From contig OW121744.1 in NCBI GenBank assembly GCA_933228675.1, positions 57,183,775 to 57,247,774 of the forward strand: 64,000 bases of DNA. Reading direction: 5' to 3'. Under the pieces are notes generated by a model. It worked only from the letters and a program-made list of their open reading frames with translations, ran no database searches and was not told the origin of the DNA. Shown piece by piece: positions 11,812-22,850 of this stretch; within the stretch, counting starts at the first letter, position 1; the number at the start of each line of letters is the position of its first letter. Made by a program: the position numbers and the translations under genes. This DNA is from Stomorhina lunata. Lineage: Eukaryota > Arthropoda > Insecta > Diptera > Rhiniidae.

Positions 11812-12889
11812 CTACACCATTTTCAATTGTAAATGAGAAATTTCCACATTGAATTGAGAAATTTCCATTTGAAATTAAGAATTTACATTTGAAAATGAGA
11901 AAATTCCAATTGAAATTGAGAATTTTTATTTGAAAATGAGAAAGTTTCAATTGAAATTGAGAATTTTCATTTGAATTTGAGAAAATTCCAATTGAAATTG
12001 AGAAATTTCATTTGAAAATGAGAAATTTTAAATTGAAAATGGGAATTTTCCGTTTGTAAATGAGAATTTTTCATTTGTAATTGAGAAAAGTATAATTGGA
12101 AATGAGGAATTTTCATTTGTAATTGAGAAATTTTCATTTCAAATTGAGTTTTCCATTTGAAAATGAGAAATGTTTAATTCAAAATGAGAAATTTCCATTT
12201 GTAATTACGAAATTTTTATTTGAAATTGAGTTTTCCATTTGGAAATGAGAAATTTTCATTTGTAATTGAGAAAATTCCATTTGAAATTGAGAAATGTGTA
12301 ATTGAAAATGAGAAATTACCATTTGTAATTGAGAAATTTTTATTGGGTTTTTCGAAATTGAAAATTTCTCAATTATAAATAGAAATTTCTCATTTACAAT
12401 TACAAATTTCTCAACTTCAAATAAAAATTTCTCAATTACAAATCAAAAATTCTCATTTTCAAATGGAAAACTCAATTTAAAATAAAAATTTCTCAATTAC
12501 AAATAGAAATTTCTCATTTTCAATTACACATTTCTCAATTTCAAATGAAAAACTCATTTTCAAATACAAATTTCTCAATTACAAATGAAAATTTCTCATT
12601 TCTATTTGAAATTTTCTCAATTACAAATAAAAAATTCTCAATTTCAAATAAAAATTTCTCAATTACAAATGGAAATTTCTCAATTTCAATTGTAATTTTC
12701 TCAAATTCAAATAAAAATTCTCAATTTCAATTGGAATTTTCTCATTTTCAAATGGAAATTCTCAATTTCAATTCGAATTTTCTCATTTTCAAATGAAAAT
12801 TCTCAATTTCAATTGGAATTTTCTCATTTCCAAATGGAAATTCTCATTTTCAATTGGAATTCTCTCATTTACAATTGAAAATGGTGTAG
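11812..12889. mobile_element. Foldback-like element made of about 21-bp tandem repeats in inverted arms
   Basis: The left half is a tandem array of variants of GAGAAATTTCCATTTGAAATT. The right half, from about 12355, is the reverse complement (CAAATGGAAATTTCTCAATT). The outermost 27 bases (CTACACCATTTTCAATTG and onward) are mirrored exactly at the far end. This is the layout of Foldback/Galileo-type elements or a palindromic satellite. No transposase is visible; short open frames here are artefacts of the repeat. Confidence 0.8.
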
Positions 12890-12891
12890 TA

Positions 12892-12924
<33 letters not shown>

Positions 12925-12940
12925 TCTTAAACGAGCAATA

Positions 12941-12981
<41 letters not shown>
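12892..12981. repeat. (ATT)n and (TA)n microsatellites
   Basis: An ATT run (about 12892-12922) and a TA run (about 12944-12981) lie directly after the foldback-like element. Confidence 0.85.
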
Positions 12982-12987
<6 letters not shown>

Positions 12988-14393
12988 ACTATTTCGAAAA
13001 CGGCTCTAACGATTTTGATAAAATTTGGACAGTGGGTATCTTTTTTGATGTATAGGTCGAAGAAGAAGGGACTTTTGGAACATTTGCCTCTAAGAGGGTA
13101 AAAACGGGTAAAAAGGGGAAAAAATCGAAAACGCTATATCTCCTTAAGTAATAGGTATAGAAACAAAATTTAAATTACGTTTTAAACAGCTATAAAAATA
13201 AACGGACAGGTGTTTGGTACTTTTTTGAAACTATGTCCGATAAGGGGTAAAAAAGGGTGAAAATAGTTTTTTTGGTACCTTTTTAACCCACTCTTACATT
13301 TTAAACTAAGGAATATAGAAAGAAACTTTGTACTGCAATCAATAGATGTGAAAGAAACTTTAAACACGTATTTGGTGCTTTTTTGATTTTGGGGCCAAAA
13401 TGGGTAAAAAAGGGATAAAATGATAACTTAACATCTCAAAAGGTAGTATGAAAAGTAATTTTAATAAAATGTACCGAATTCAATTGGTACCAAAGAAGTA
13501 CCAAATATGCATATGGAACTTTTTTGAAATTAGGGGATAAAAAGGGGAAACAATTAGTAATGTTATACCTTTTAAACAAATGAATTTTTGTCTGTATGTA
13601 TGTTCTTTATAGAATAGTAAACTGTGCATTTGATCATGTTATGCTCTTTAGCGAAGATGTTACGGATAAGCCGGCGAAGGTTTTAAAGTTGATAAGACTA
13701 ATTTCCGATAGATGGCATCACTAAAAATTAATTAAATCGTAAATTGTACATTTGATCATGCTACAATCTTTCGGAAAGTTGTTGCACATGAGCCGACGAA
13801 GGTTTCTTAGTTGGTATGAAGAAATTTCGACAGGTGGCGCTACTGAAATTTACTCAAAGTCAATTTAATCGTAAGCTGTACATTTAATCATGCTATAATC
13901 TTCAGCAAAGTTGTTGCGGATAAGCCGACGAAGGTTTATGAATTGGAATGAGCAACGTCCGACAAATGGCGCCACAGAAAATTACTCAAAGTGAATTAAA
14001 TCGTAAACTGTGCATTTGATCATGTTATAATCATAAGCAAAGTTGTTACGCATAAGCAAGCGAAGGTTTGTTAGTTGGTATGAACAACTTCAGGTGGCGC
14101 CACTGAAAACTACTTAAAATGAAATAAATCATAAAATGTGCATTTGATCAGACTATAATCTTTAGCAATGTTGTTGCGCATGAGTCGACGGAGGTTTCTG
14201 TTGGTATGACCAATTTCCAAAATTATTAAAATGAGTTAAACTGTAAACTATGCAAACTATGTGTTGGTCGGACAAAATAAATAAAATAATTCAAAATTAA
14301 CTTTATAAAATAAAATATATAAAAACTTTCAAATTTGCCTCAAAATGCTTATCATAAAGCTCCGAGCAAGGCTCGGTCAACCAGGTACTAGTT
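12982..14393 (+). mobile_element. Helitron-like non-autonomous element with internal ~120-bp tandem repeats
   Basis: The first part has phrases such as GGGTAAAAAGGGG repeated with spacing. From 13600 to 14270 about five diverged units of about 120 bp recur, each with CATTTGATCATG, GCCGACGAAGGTTT and GGTGGCGCCACTGAAA. The right end carries a hairpin CCGAGC-AAG-GCTCGG, then 11 bases and CTAG followed by T, like a Helitron 3' end. An inverted relative lies at about 20395-21190. The left boundary is uncertain. Confidence 0.6.
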
Positions 14394-16086
14394 TTATTAA
14401 AACAGAACACGAGTACAATTTACCAAGCATTGCCTTAAATTATGGATTTTAATGAAATTTGGCGAATTTAAATCGCGGGTACGGAGAAACTTTTGATTTA
14501 AATATTTGTTGAACAAAACTTAAAAAAAAAAAATTTTAAAGTAACCTCTATTTTTCGGGACACTCTAATGAATAAACCCTTGCACTTTCCAGGTGGAAGA
14601 AAATTGATTTTTTTTCAATTCCTTATTAAATCGACACAATAAAATGGTATAATATTCGCATGTTGATGGTTTTCCACTTTTATATTGTGATTTATATCCT
14701 ATGTATCCCCAAAAATGGTTGCCATGACCTAATTGGTCTAAGGTTTAAAAACTCCTCCATATTGCTTTTGCTAAAAGCATTCTCATATCCAAGTAATCAT
14801 TTAAAATTGAAACTACTGAGCCACGTCAGATACTTTTGTCTTTAATTTCCGGGAGTCCAGAATGCTCATCATCTTCCTAATTTGTACAGTCCCACCGAAA
14901 TTCAGAAACCTCTTCTTTAGCGTAAAAATAGATGCCGCAGAGTCCTCGTTAATTTTTTTTTTTCAGTAGACTCTTGTCAAGAGAAATTCAAATTTTCCAA
15001 TTAAAAGGCTAAAAATGTAAAAAGTCGCGGAGTTATGGACTCGTCATCGTATATATTTCGGTAAAATCTCAATTCCTGATATAATGGATGGATTTTAATA
15101 GCAATGGTTCCACTACTTAATCAAATAACTGTACCTGCCTAATTTCATTAATTCATCTTAAAAATTGCGACCTGTATTTATGTAAATTACATGGACAGTA
15201 GAGTGGTTCGAAAAAAAAGTTGAGTCAGTCACCCCCTAGGATTAAAGATAATGTAAAAATAATTCTAATTTTTTTTTTATTTTTTACCACGCCTAAAAAT
15301 ACCGCCCTTTTCGTATTCTGTTAACTGTGTCGCCATCTTAAGTCCGATTGTAACACTTTATACATCGATGTTCAGGGCTCTGTAAGGGCTACATTTCTCT
15401 CTTTGATAGTTTTTTACAACCTCTTCAATTTCTAGTCATCGTCGGTAATAAACCCAATGTTTCCGTCCAAATTTGACTCTATCATTTCACAACGGATTTC
15501 AACCGAAAATGGACTCAGTTTTCAAGGTTATGACATACGAATTTTAGTATGCCATAGTATTGTGTTCATAGACTATCTTGCAAAGGAAAATTTAGAAATA
15601 TAAATTTCAGAACGGGTTACGAAATTTTAATAAACGTTTTTGAATACAGAAGAGTACTATTTTCGAAAATTTGAGTTTTTTTTAGTGAAACGTCCCGTGT
15701 GACCCTATTTATGACCGGGCCCTATCAGATTTTTGTACAGGCAATAGGAACATTACGCTAAATATAATTTATTTAAAAAAAGTTTTGAAATCCATAATCA
15801 AATTTTTTTACAGACACGAAAAATTATTTAAAATAAAGTTACTTAAAAAAAAAATGAAATTTTTAATGCTTTTCGGTACACAAACTTTGAAGAATTTTTC
15901 TATGTTATAAACTTTACGTAGTTTAAAATTGTTTCCCTCTAATTAATTTAGAACTTTATCAGCAACCTTACGAAATTTTTTAAAATATTGTACATTATAC
16001 CACAAATGATTTATGAATCAAAAATGCCAAAGGTTATGCAAAAAACTTCGAAAAATCTCTTAAACTATAAGAGAAAATGTAGTCAT
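14394..16086. other. Intergenic, no gene recognised
   Basis: AT-rich sequence with short random frames only. No conserved protein motif, RNA gene or clear repeat was recognised. Confidence 0.5.
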
Positions 16087-16964
16087 AGATGGGCACTTTG
16101 CAGTACCAGTACTTTTTCAGTATTTTTTTTCTTTTACTGATTACTGAAAGAAAAAATCAGTATTCAGTAATTTTTACTGATTACTTAAAAAAAATTTCAG
16201 TATTCAGTAAATTTTACTGATGACTGAAAAAAAATTTCAGTAATCAGTAAATTTTACTGATTACTGAAAAAAATTTTCAGTATTCAGTAAATTTTACTGA
16301 TTACTGAAAAAAAATTTCAGTATTCAGTAAATTTTACTGATTATCGAAAATAATTTCAGTAATCAGTAAATTTTACTGAATACTAAAAAAAATCCATAAT
16401 TCTGAATTTTGAATGCAGTATCCGGTGGTTTTGATTATATAATTAAAAAAACAAGAACTAAACTACACAACAAATGAACATATTTTGAAAAGTGCAAGGC
16501 CGTGATTATATGGGCCCTATTCTACTATCGAATTGTAATAAAACCCTATACTCTGTTTGTCTAGTTTAGTGACCGTTTTTTTTTATGGGCCACCAAAGTT
16601 TCCCAATATTAGCATGATGCCATAAAAATCAGTTTTTCCCAAATAGCTAATCAGCACTTAAAAATATCGCTTAACTATGTTGGGAAAAATGTAGCCAAGA
16701 GCATGTAAAAAAGTTCTTAATAAAATTTTATGATGTCTTTTTTTAAAATGTTTAAGAAAAAATTTTTTTATCATAACTTTTTGGAAATCCTGATTTTTCA
16801 CACGCTATATTTTGTAAAATTATAGCCACCGTAAAACTAAACAACTTTTGTGAACACACCAGCATAATCTGAACGTGTTTAGATACCAAAAAAGGTCATA
16901 AACTCCCTTATGCAAATAAACAGAGGTCCCAAGTTCGATCCCCGGCCACACCAGTATTAGCCTA

Positions 16965-17130
16965 TGTTAAACTTCTCTAACTAATGCATTTGCCGTTCGG
17001 AGCTGGAGTTAAAAAGTAGGTCCCTTTCAATGAGTCTCTCAGACAATGAGCTGCATCCGGGCTCATTGTCTGAGAGAAGTACCCCTTGTTCCAATTGTAA
17101 TGTCGTGGGAATTTTCTATGTATGTACTCA
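16965..17130 (+). repeat. Dispersed hairpin repeat, copy 1
   Basis: It shares CTAATGCATTTGCCGTTCG, AAAAAGTAGGTCCCTTTCAA and CATTGTCTGAGAGAAGT with 63135-63290. It contains a hairpin CTCTCAGACAATGAGC/GCTCATTGTCTGAGAG. The other copy keeps only one hairpin arm. Confidence 0.7.
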
Positions 17131-17615
17131 AGTCCCTAATTTTCTGCAATTGGTAAGTACTTACCTCCAATGACGTCACCATGTTAATGTAACGATTTAA
17201 ACAGCTAATGAGTAAGTAGCTCCTATTCAGTATTTTAGCTGTCTATCTATCTTATAACTTGGTAATCAAAAGTTTTGCTGGGTTATTTTACACCATATTT
17301 GTAATTTAATAAGGCAAGTACCATAGATGGGCTTTTTGTAGTACCATTACTTACTAAGTGCTTGTCTACAATGACATTTCTGTGTTTAAATAAAAAAGTT
17401 TTTTTTTTTTAATTTTTGCTGAAAAACTCTAAATACTGCAATCTAATCATTAATCAGTAAAATATACCCAGTAAAACTTTTCATTACCAAATAATGAGTT
17501 AAACAGTTAAACTATTGAACACGAACTACTTACTCATTCGCTGTTTAAGTCATTACATTAACATGGGGATGTCATTGGAGGCAAGTACTTACCAATTGCA
17601 GAAAAGTAATGACTT
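17131..17615. mobile_element. MITE with ~90-bp terminal inverted repeats
   Basis: The left arm (17131-17221) includes TCTGCAATTGGTAAGTACTT, CCATGTTAATGTAA and AATGAGTAAGTAG. The right arm (17525-17615) is its reverse complement with a handful of mismatches. The interior is non-coding. It is nested in the foldback-like element 16087-19110. Confidence 0.75.
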
Positions 17616-17721
17616 GGGTAAGCAATTTGAAAGCAACAACAACAACAGCAACAACTTTTTTGTTGTTGTTTTATTAAAAACATATATTTTTAAACGAAAT
17701 ACAAAATTTTTTTATGATCCC

Positions 17722-17792
17722 ATGGCGGCTCGAACCCAGACCCTCCGACTTGTAGGCAGAGACTCTTCCACTGAGCTACTTCATATGTTGAA
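17722..17792 (-). repeat. tRNA-like relic (possible SINE head)
   Basis: On the minus strand an A-box-like TAGCTCAGTGG is followed by a B-box-like GGTTCGAGCC at tRNA spacing. D-arm pairing is possible, but the acceptor and T stems do not pair well, so it is not a working tRNA. It is probably a tRNA pseudogene or the head of a SINE. Other isolated B-box-like sequences occur at about 16930 (+) and 18620 (-). Confidence 0.4.
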
Positions 17793-18009
17793 AACTTAGC
17801 AGTTTATAATTAATATAAACAATTTTTATTTTTAGATCCAAAATCATGTGAAAATTACTTTGTTTTTCCCTGCTTTTTTTTTGCTTTGTTGTAATTTTTG
17901 GAAAAATATTTTTATACGATTTTTTGTAATTATTTTAAAACTTTTTTAAAATTATTTAAAAACTTAAACAATTTAAATCTTCTTTTTTGTATAAGTTTTT
18001 ACATAAGAT

Positions 18010-18470
18010 TGACTCTTTGTTACTTAAATGTTACAACCTGTTAAGGTCAAAGTCCGAGCATATTTTAGAATTCCATGGATTTCGATTTTGTGCGAATATT
18101 CTCCAATTTTATAGGCCAAGCTTTGAAAAATGTTCCTCTACTTGGTCTTTCTAACGAAGTTTCGGACATCCTCCTCTAATATTAGGTAGTGGGACATTTC
18201 AATTCAAATTTTATCCTCTTCATTGTATTTTTTTTTCAAGAGAGGGTTACTAGCCCGTAATCCTAACCCATTTTTATCGATCTTATGGGACAACTCTCGG
18301 AACATGTTAACTCACAATATTAATGGGAGTTAAACTAGCTCCCCGGGTGATACCATGAGGAGGTGTGTGTCCACAGTTGAGATGAAGGATGACCCAGATA
18401 AGTTGGGCTTACCAAGTTAAGACCAATTAGAATCGTTTTTGGTATTCAACATCCCCTACATAATCAAAAT
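18010..18470 (+). repeat. Dispersed repeat (shared with 3.0 kb and 57.7 kb)
   Basis: It starts TTACTTAAATG.TACAACCTGTTAAGG and continues through GCATATTTTAGAATTCCATG, CCTAACCCATTTTTATCG and GGGCTTACCAAGTTAAGACC. The copy at 57663-58110 is collinear over its whole length. No protein frame is recognisable; it is an unclassified transposable element. Confidence 0.65.
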
Positions 18471-19110
18471 TGACTTAGGATGGTATTTTTTCATTAACGT
18501 GAGTTAGTTTTACAAATTTTTTTTACAGAAGATAATATTTAAGTTCTTAAAATTCAAAAATCATTTAAAAATACTCTTTTAATAAAAAAAACTAAAAAAA
18601 ATTGTTGCCCTTGGTGGGATTTGAACCGGGGCCATTCAGTTTAAATTACCATCTTAATTACAAGTAAGTACTTCTGTAATAACTTATTATTTATTCGGAT
18701 GGTATGTTGTAGTCGTTACAAGGTAACCAGTTATCAGAGTACTTGTCATTACCAAAGTTTTGCTGGGTACTGATTACTGAATCTATTTGCAGTAATCAGT
18801 AAAACTTACTGATTACTGACATTTTTTTTCAGTAATCAGTAAAATTTACTGAATACTGAATTTTTTTTTCAGTAATCAGTAAAATTTACTGAATACTGAA
18901 CATTTTTTTCAGTAATCAGTAAATTTTACTGATTACTGAAATTTTTCTTCAGTAATCAGTAAAATTTACTGAATACTGAAAAAAGTTTTCAGAATTCTGT
19001 AAAATTTACTGAATACTGTTTTTTTTTTGTTTCAGTAATCAGTAAACATTTACTGATTACTGAAACGCTTACTGCAGTAAAAAAGTAATGCAGTATGCCC
19101 ATGTATGAAT

Positions 19111-20394
19111 GTAGTACAGTAAGCGTGTTTTTTCTTAATTTGTTTAAGAAGTTTTCGGAAGTTTTCTTTTGTATCGTGGGCAACTTTGCCTACTTTACAG
19201 CCCATTGTGCTACAGATAGACGCGCCCTTAAATATTGTTGTAAGAGCCTAACTCCCCTTGAACTAATGTTCTAAATTTCGTCGAAATCCGTCTAATAGTT
19301 TAGAAACTGCAGAGTTAACACAAAAAAAGAAGTAAGAAAGTGCTATAGTCGGCCAAGCTCGACCATACGATACCCTTCACCATTAAGGTTAAATTGTTCT
19401 TTTTCCTGTATAAAGACAAATATTTGCTAAATTGCTACTGTCTTATCCTCCTGAGAGACTATTTCTTGTTCTCAAACATGAAGTCAAAGCTTTGCCGACC
19501 ATGCTAAAGAATAAACTATATAAAAACCAAAAGAAACGGACTTATTGAACCACCCTCATATAATGCAAAGAATTATTACTTTTGTAATAGGATTAATCAT
19601 AAACTTTAATTGGTAAAGAAATTAATAATTTTTCGTTTTTAAAAATATTTGTGTTTCAAACTAAAATGAATCTATGCTTCCCAACACGATAAGAATACCA
19701 ATGAGAACAAAAACATTTCTTCCGAAATGTAAAACACCAAAATAAATAAAATATTTAATATGTAAAAAAATGTCTTAAAGTTTAACAAAATATAAACAAC
19801 ATTTTTCAGTTACACGTTCATGACTATCAAGCGACGCATATTAAAAAAAACAAAATTGCCAACCATGACCAACCCAACATGTAAGAAACATTTTAAGATG
19901 CGCCTGATGATAATAATTTATTTAAACGATAACAATAAATTAACACAACAAAAAACCGTAAAAACAGGAAGAAAATTTTTGAATTTGTTGTTTTATTTTT
20001 TGGGCTTTTACCGCAAAATGAGGAAATGAAACCTTTTTTGCACTTCATGTAAACAAATAGATTTCTTCAAGGATTTCGGAGGGCCTTTTTTGAAAAGTTC
20101 ATTGACGTTTTGCTGTAAATTTAGTTTAATAAATAATAATAATGATGATTCGCGCTCATGTCTGTAATTTCCATCAATTTATAAAGATCACAGAGCGTCA
20201 GCAAAAAAGCACTTGTTTAACATTGTACACAAATTTTTAATTGATTACAAAAAGATATTAATTTTACATCGATTTTAAAATGATCTTTAATATTTATTTG
20301 GTTGACTTAACTGCACCTTTTTAATGTAAAATATTTTTTTAGTTATTGAAAATTTAGCCATCAAATCTTAGTTATAATTAGTTAATGTATTTTA
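19111..20394. other. Intergenic with one truncated DINE-like copy
   Basis: Positions about 19331-19440 carry only the 5' end of the DINE-like family (AAGTAAGAAAGTGCTATAGT through GACAAATATTTGCTAAATT). The rest is AT-rich with no recognisable gene. Confidence 0.55.
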
Positions 20395-21190
20395 ATAAGT
20401 ACCTGGTAGACCGAGCCTTGCTCGGAGCTTTATGATGAGCATTTCGAGGCGAATTTTAAAGTTTTCATATAAAGAGTGCTCTAAATAAAATTTGTAGTTG
20501 GATTTTCTTAAATAAAATCAAACCTTTTAATATAAAAACTCTACAAAATACGCAAATATAATGACATATTATACAAAATCATTTAGCATTAAAATGTTTA
20601 CTTAGTACTCGGGTTTTGCAAAATTATCGACTTTTTTCGGAAACCCTCCCATTAAAGATTTTACAGTTGCTTCTGATACCTTTTTGTTTTATAAAGTACT
20701 AACCAATTAGAATAAATTTAGACAAAAGACGGTACACAAATATCCAATTAATTTTGAATCATTTTGTCCTATCAAGACATGATCAAATGCGTAGTTTAAT
20801 ATGCATAATTTTGGAAACTGGTCATACCCACTTAGAAACCTCCGTCAAAGAACTTTGCTAAAGATCATAGCCGGATAAAATGCACAGTTTACGATTTAAA
20901 TCATTTTGAGTAATTTTCAGTGGCGCTACCTATCGGAAATTGTTCATACCAACTAAGAAACCTTCGTCGACTCATAGCAACAACTTCGTTAAAGATCATT
21001 ACATGATCAAATACACAGCCTACGATTTAACTCACATTGTGTAATTTTCAGTGGCGCCACCTATCCGAAATTGTTCGTACCAACTAAGAAACCTTCGTCG
21101 TCTCATGCGTAACAACTTTGCTAAAGATCATAGCATGATCAAAAGCACAGTTTACGATGTAATTCAATTTAAGTAATTTTCAGTTGCGCA
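20395..21190 (-). mobile_element. Helitron-like element, inverted second copy
   Basis: Reverse-complement relative of 12982-14393. The hairpin arms CCGAGC and GCTCGG and the phrase GAGCTTTATGATGAGCATTT lie at 20400-20445. About 3.5 of the ~120-bp units (CACAGTTTACGATTTAA, AGTGGCGCCACCTAT, CTAAGAAACCTTCGTCG) lie at 20780-21190. Internal material is shorter than in the other copy. Confidence 0.6.
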
Positions 21191-21944
21191 TCTACAGAAA
21201 AATGTGTGTATAATAGTTTTTTCTATAGAAACAAGTGTGTATAACAGTTTTTTTCTATAGAAAAAAGCGTTTTTTTTTTATAGAAAAAAGTGTGTATAAC
21301 AGTTTTTTTCTATAGAAAAAAGTGTGTATAACAGTTTTTTTCTATAGAAAAAAGTGTGTATAACAGTTTTTTTCTATAAAAAGTGTGTGTAACAGTTTTT
21401 TTCTATAGAAAAAAGTGTGTATAACAGTTTTTTTCTATAGAAAAAATGTATATAACGGTTTTTTTTTCTATAGAAAAAAGTGTGTATAACACTTTTTTTC
21501 TATAGAAAAAAGTGTGTATAACAGTTTTTTTTTCTATAGAAAAAAGTGTGTATAACAGTTTTTTTCATAGAAAAAAGTGTGTATAACAGTTTTTGTCTAT
21601 AGAAAAAAGTGTGTATAACAGTTTTTTTCTATAGAAAAAAGTCTGCATAACAGTTTTTTTCTATAGAAAAAAGTGTGTATAACAGTTTTTTTCTATAGAA
21701 AAAAGTGTGTATAACAGTTTTTTTCTATAGAAAAAAGTCTTTATAACAATTTTTTTTATAGAAAAAAGTGTGTATAACAATTTTTTTTATAGAAAAAAGT
21801 GTGTATAACAGTTTTTTTCTATAAAAAAAGTGTGTATAACAGTTTTTTTTTTTATATAGAAAAAAATGTGTATAACAGTTTTTTATATAGTAAAAAGTGT
21901 GTATAACAGTTTTTTTCTATAAAAAAAAGTGAGTATAACATTTT
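21191..21944 (+). repeat. 32-bp minisatellite
   Basis: About two dozen units of AGTGTGTATAACAGTTTTTT followed by TCTATAGAAAAA, period 32 bp. Indels occur mainly in the T and A runs. Each unit holds the perfect palindrome TTTTCTATAGAAAA. The array joins directly to the 33-bp array. Confidence 0.9.
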
Positions 21945-22543
21945 TTTTTTTTGTTAAACAAAAATTTTTCTATAGAAAATTTTTTGTTAAACAAAAATTT
22001 TTCTATAGAAAATTTTTTGTTAAACAAAAATTTTTCTATAGAAAATTTTTTGTTAAACAAAAATTTTTCTATAGAAAATTTTTTGTTAAACAAAAATTTT
22101 TCTATAGAAAATTTTTTGTTAAACAAAATTTTTTCTATAGAAAATTTTTTGTTAAACAAAAATTTTTCTATAGAAAATTTTTTGTTAAACAAAAATTTTT
22201 CTATAGAAAATTTTTTGTTAAACAAAAATTTTTCTATAGAAAATTTTTTGTTAAACAAAAATTTTTCTATAGAAAATTTTTTGTTAAACAAAAATTTTTC
22301 TATAGAAAATTTTTTGTTAAACAAAAATTTTTCTATAGAAAATTTTTTGTTAAACAAAATTTTTTGTTAAACAAAATTTTTTCTATAGAAAATTTTTTGT
22401 TAAACAAAATTTTTTCTATAGAAAATTTTTTGTTAAACAAAATTGTTTCTATAGAAAATTTTTTGTTAAACAAAATTTTTTCTATAGAAAATTTTTTGTT
22501 AAACAAAATTTTTTCTATAGAAAATTTTTTGTTAAACAAAATT
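21945..22543 (+). repeat. 33-bp minisatellite, main block
   Basis: About 18 units of TTTTTTGTTAAACAAAAATT followed by TTTCTATAGAAAA, period 33 bp, with one 15-bp-shortened junction near 22355. Because 33 is a multiple of three and the unit lacks stops in several frames, long open frames appear on both strands. They are repeat artefacts, not genes. Confidence 0.92.
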
Positions 22544-22850
22544 GGACACAATAATAATAATTCGTATTTATTCAGTCCCTCAAATTATACATAGTGTGAG
22601 GTTTTCGCTCTGTCTAGAATTAGGGATAATCCTCCTGATGAGATGGTCTAACCAACCATCGAAACGCGTCGAGGAAAGGTTTCCCCACCAACATTTTTTG
22701 GTTTTATCAAAAAAACTATTTATTACAATAATAAATAATTGTAATAAATTGGGATTCTTAGTGCAATACACTACAGTAAAACTTTTTAATTAAATGTTTG
22801 ATGTCCCAAATTTTGATAAACCTTTTCAAATTTTGATAAACCTTTTCAAA
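22544..22850 (+). mobile_element. Probable Penelope-like element remnant carrying a hammerhead ribozyme
   Basis: A unique island of about 300 bp that interrupts the 33-bp array. It carries a hammerhead ribozyme (separate entry). Downstream, AACATTTTTTGGTTTTATCA is shared with a minus-strand sequence at 58250-58285. Hammerhead motifs of this type with a very short stem III are known from Penelope-like retroelements; that assignment is an inference, as no reverse transcriptase is present here. Confidence 0.55.
22623..22685 (+). ncRNA. Type I hammerhead ribozyme motif
   Basis: All core elements are present in order. The 5' strand of stem I is TCCTC (22630-22634). CTGATGA follows at 22635-22641. 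Stem II is GATGGT/ACCATC (22642-22647 with 22655-22660), loop CTAACCA. GAA is at 22661-22663. A minimal stem III (A-C, loop GC, G-U) leads to C17 at 22670. The 3' strand of stem I is GAGGA (22671-22675), pairing perfectly with TCCTC. A distal GGGA/TCCC pairing (22623-22626 with 22682-22685) extends stem I after an internal loop. The predicted cleavage site is after 22670. Activity is inferred from structure only. Confidence 0.8.

Larger units (their letters stand above)
16087..19110. mobile_element. Foldback-like element with TACTGA-repeat arms and nested insertions
   Basis: The left arm starts ATAGATGGGCACTTTGCAGT and runs into an array of TACTGATTACTGAAA-type repeats to about 16400. The right arm (18765-19080) is the same array, ending in a mirrored terminus GCAGTATGCCCATGTATG. 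An internal copy of the terminus sits at about 17320. Between the arms lie a hairpin repeat (16965-17125), a MITE (17131-17615), tRNA-like B-box sequences and a dispersed repeat (18010-18470). Confidence 0.6.

Noticed and set aside
17722..17792. Possible functional tRNA gene
   Set aside because: Acceptor and T stems do not pair; kept only as a tRNA-like relic.
21917..22594. Long open frames over the 33-bp array on both strands
   Set aside because: Direct result of a stop-free repeat with a period divisible by three; no start context, no non-repeat sequence, mirrored on both strands.
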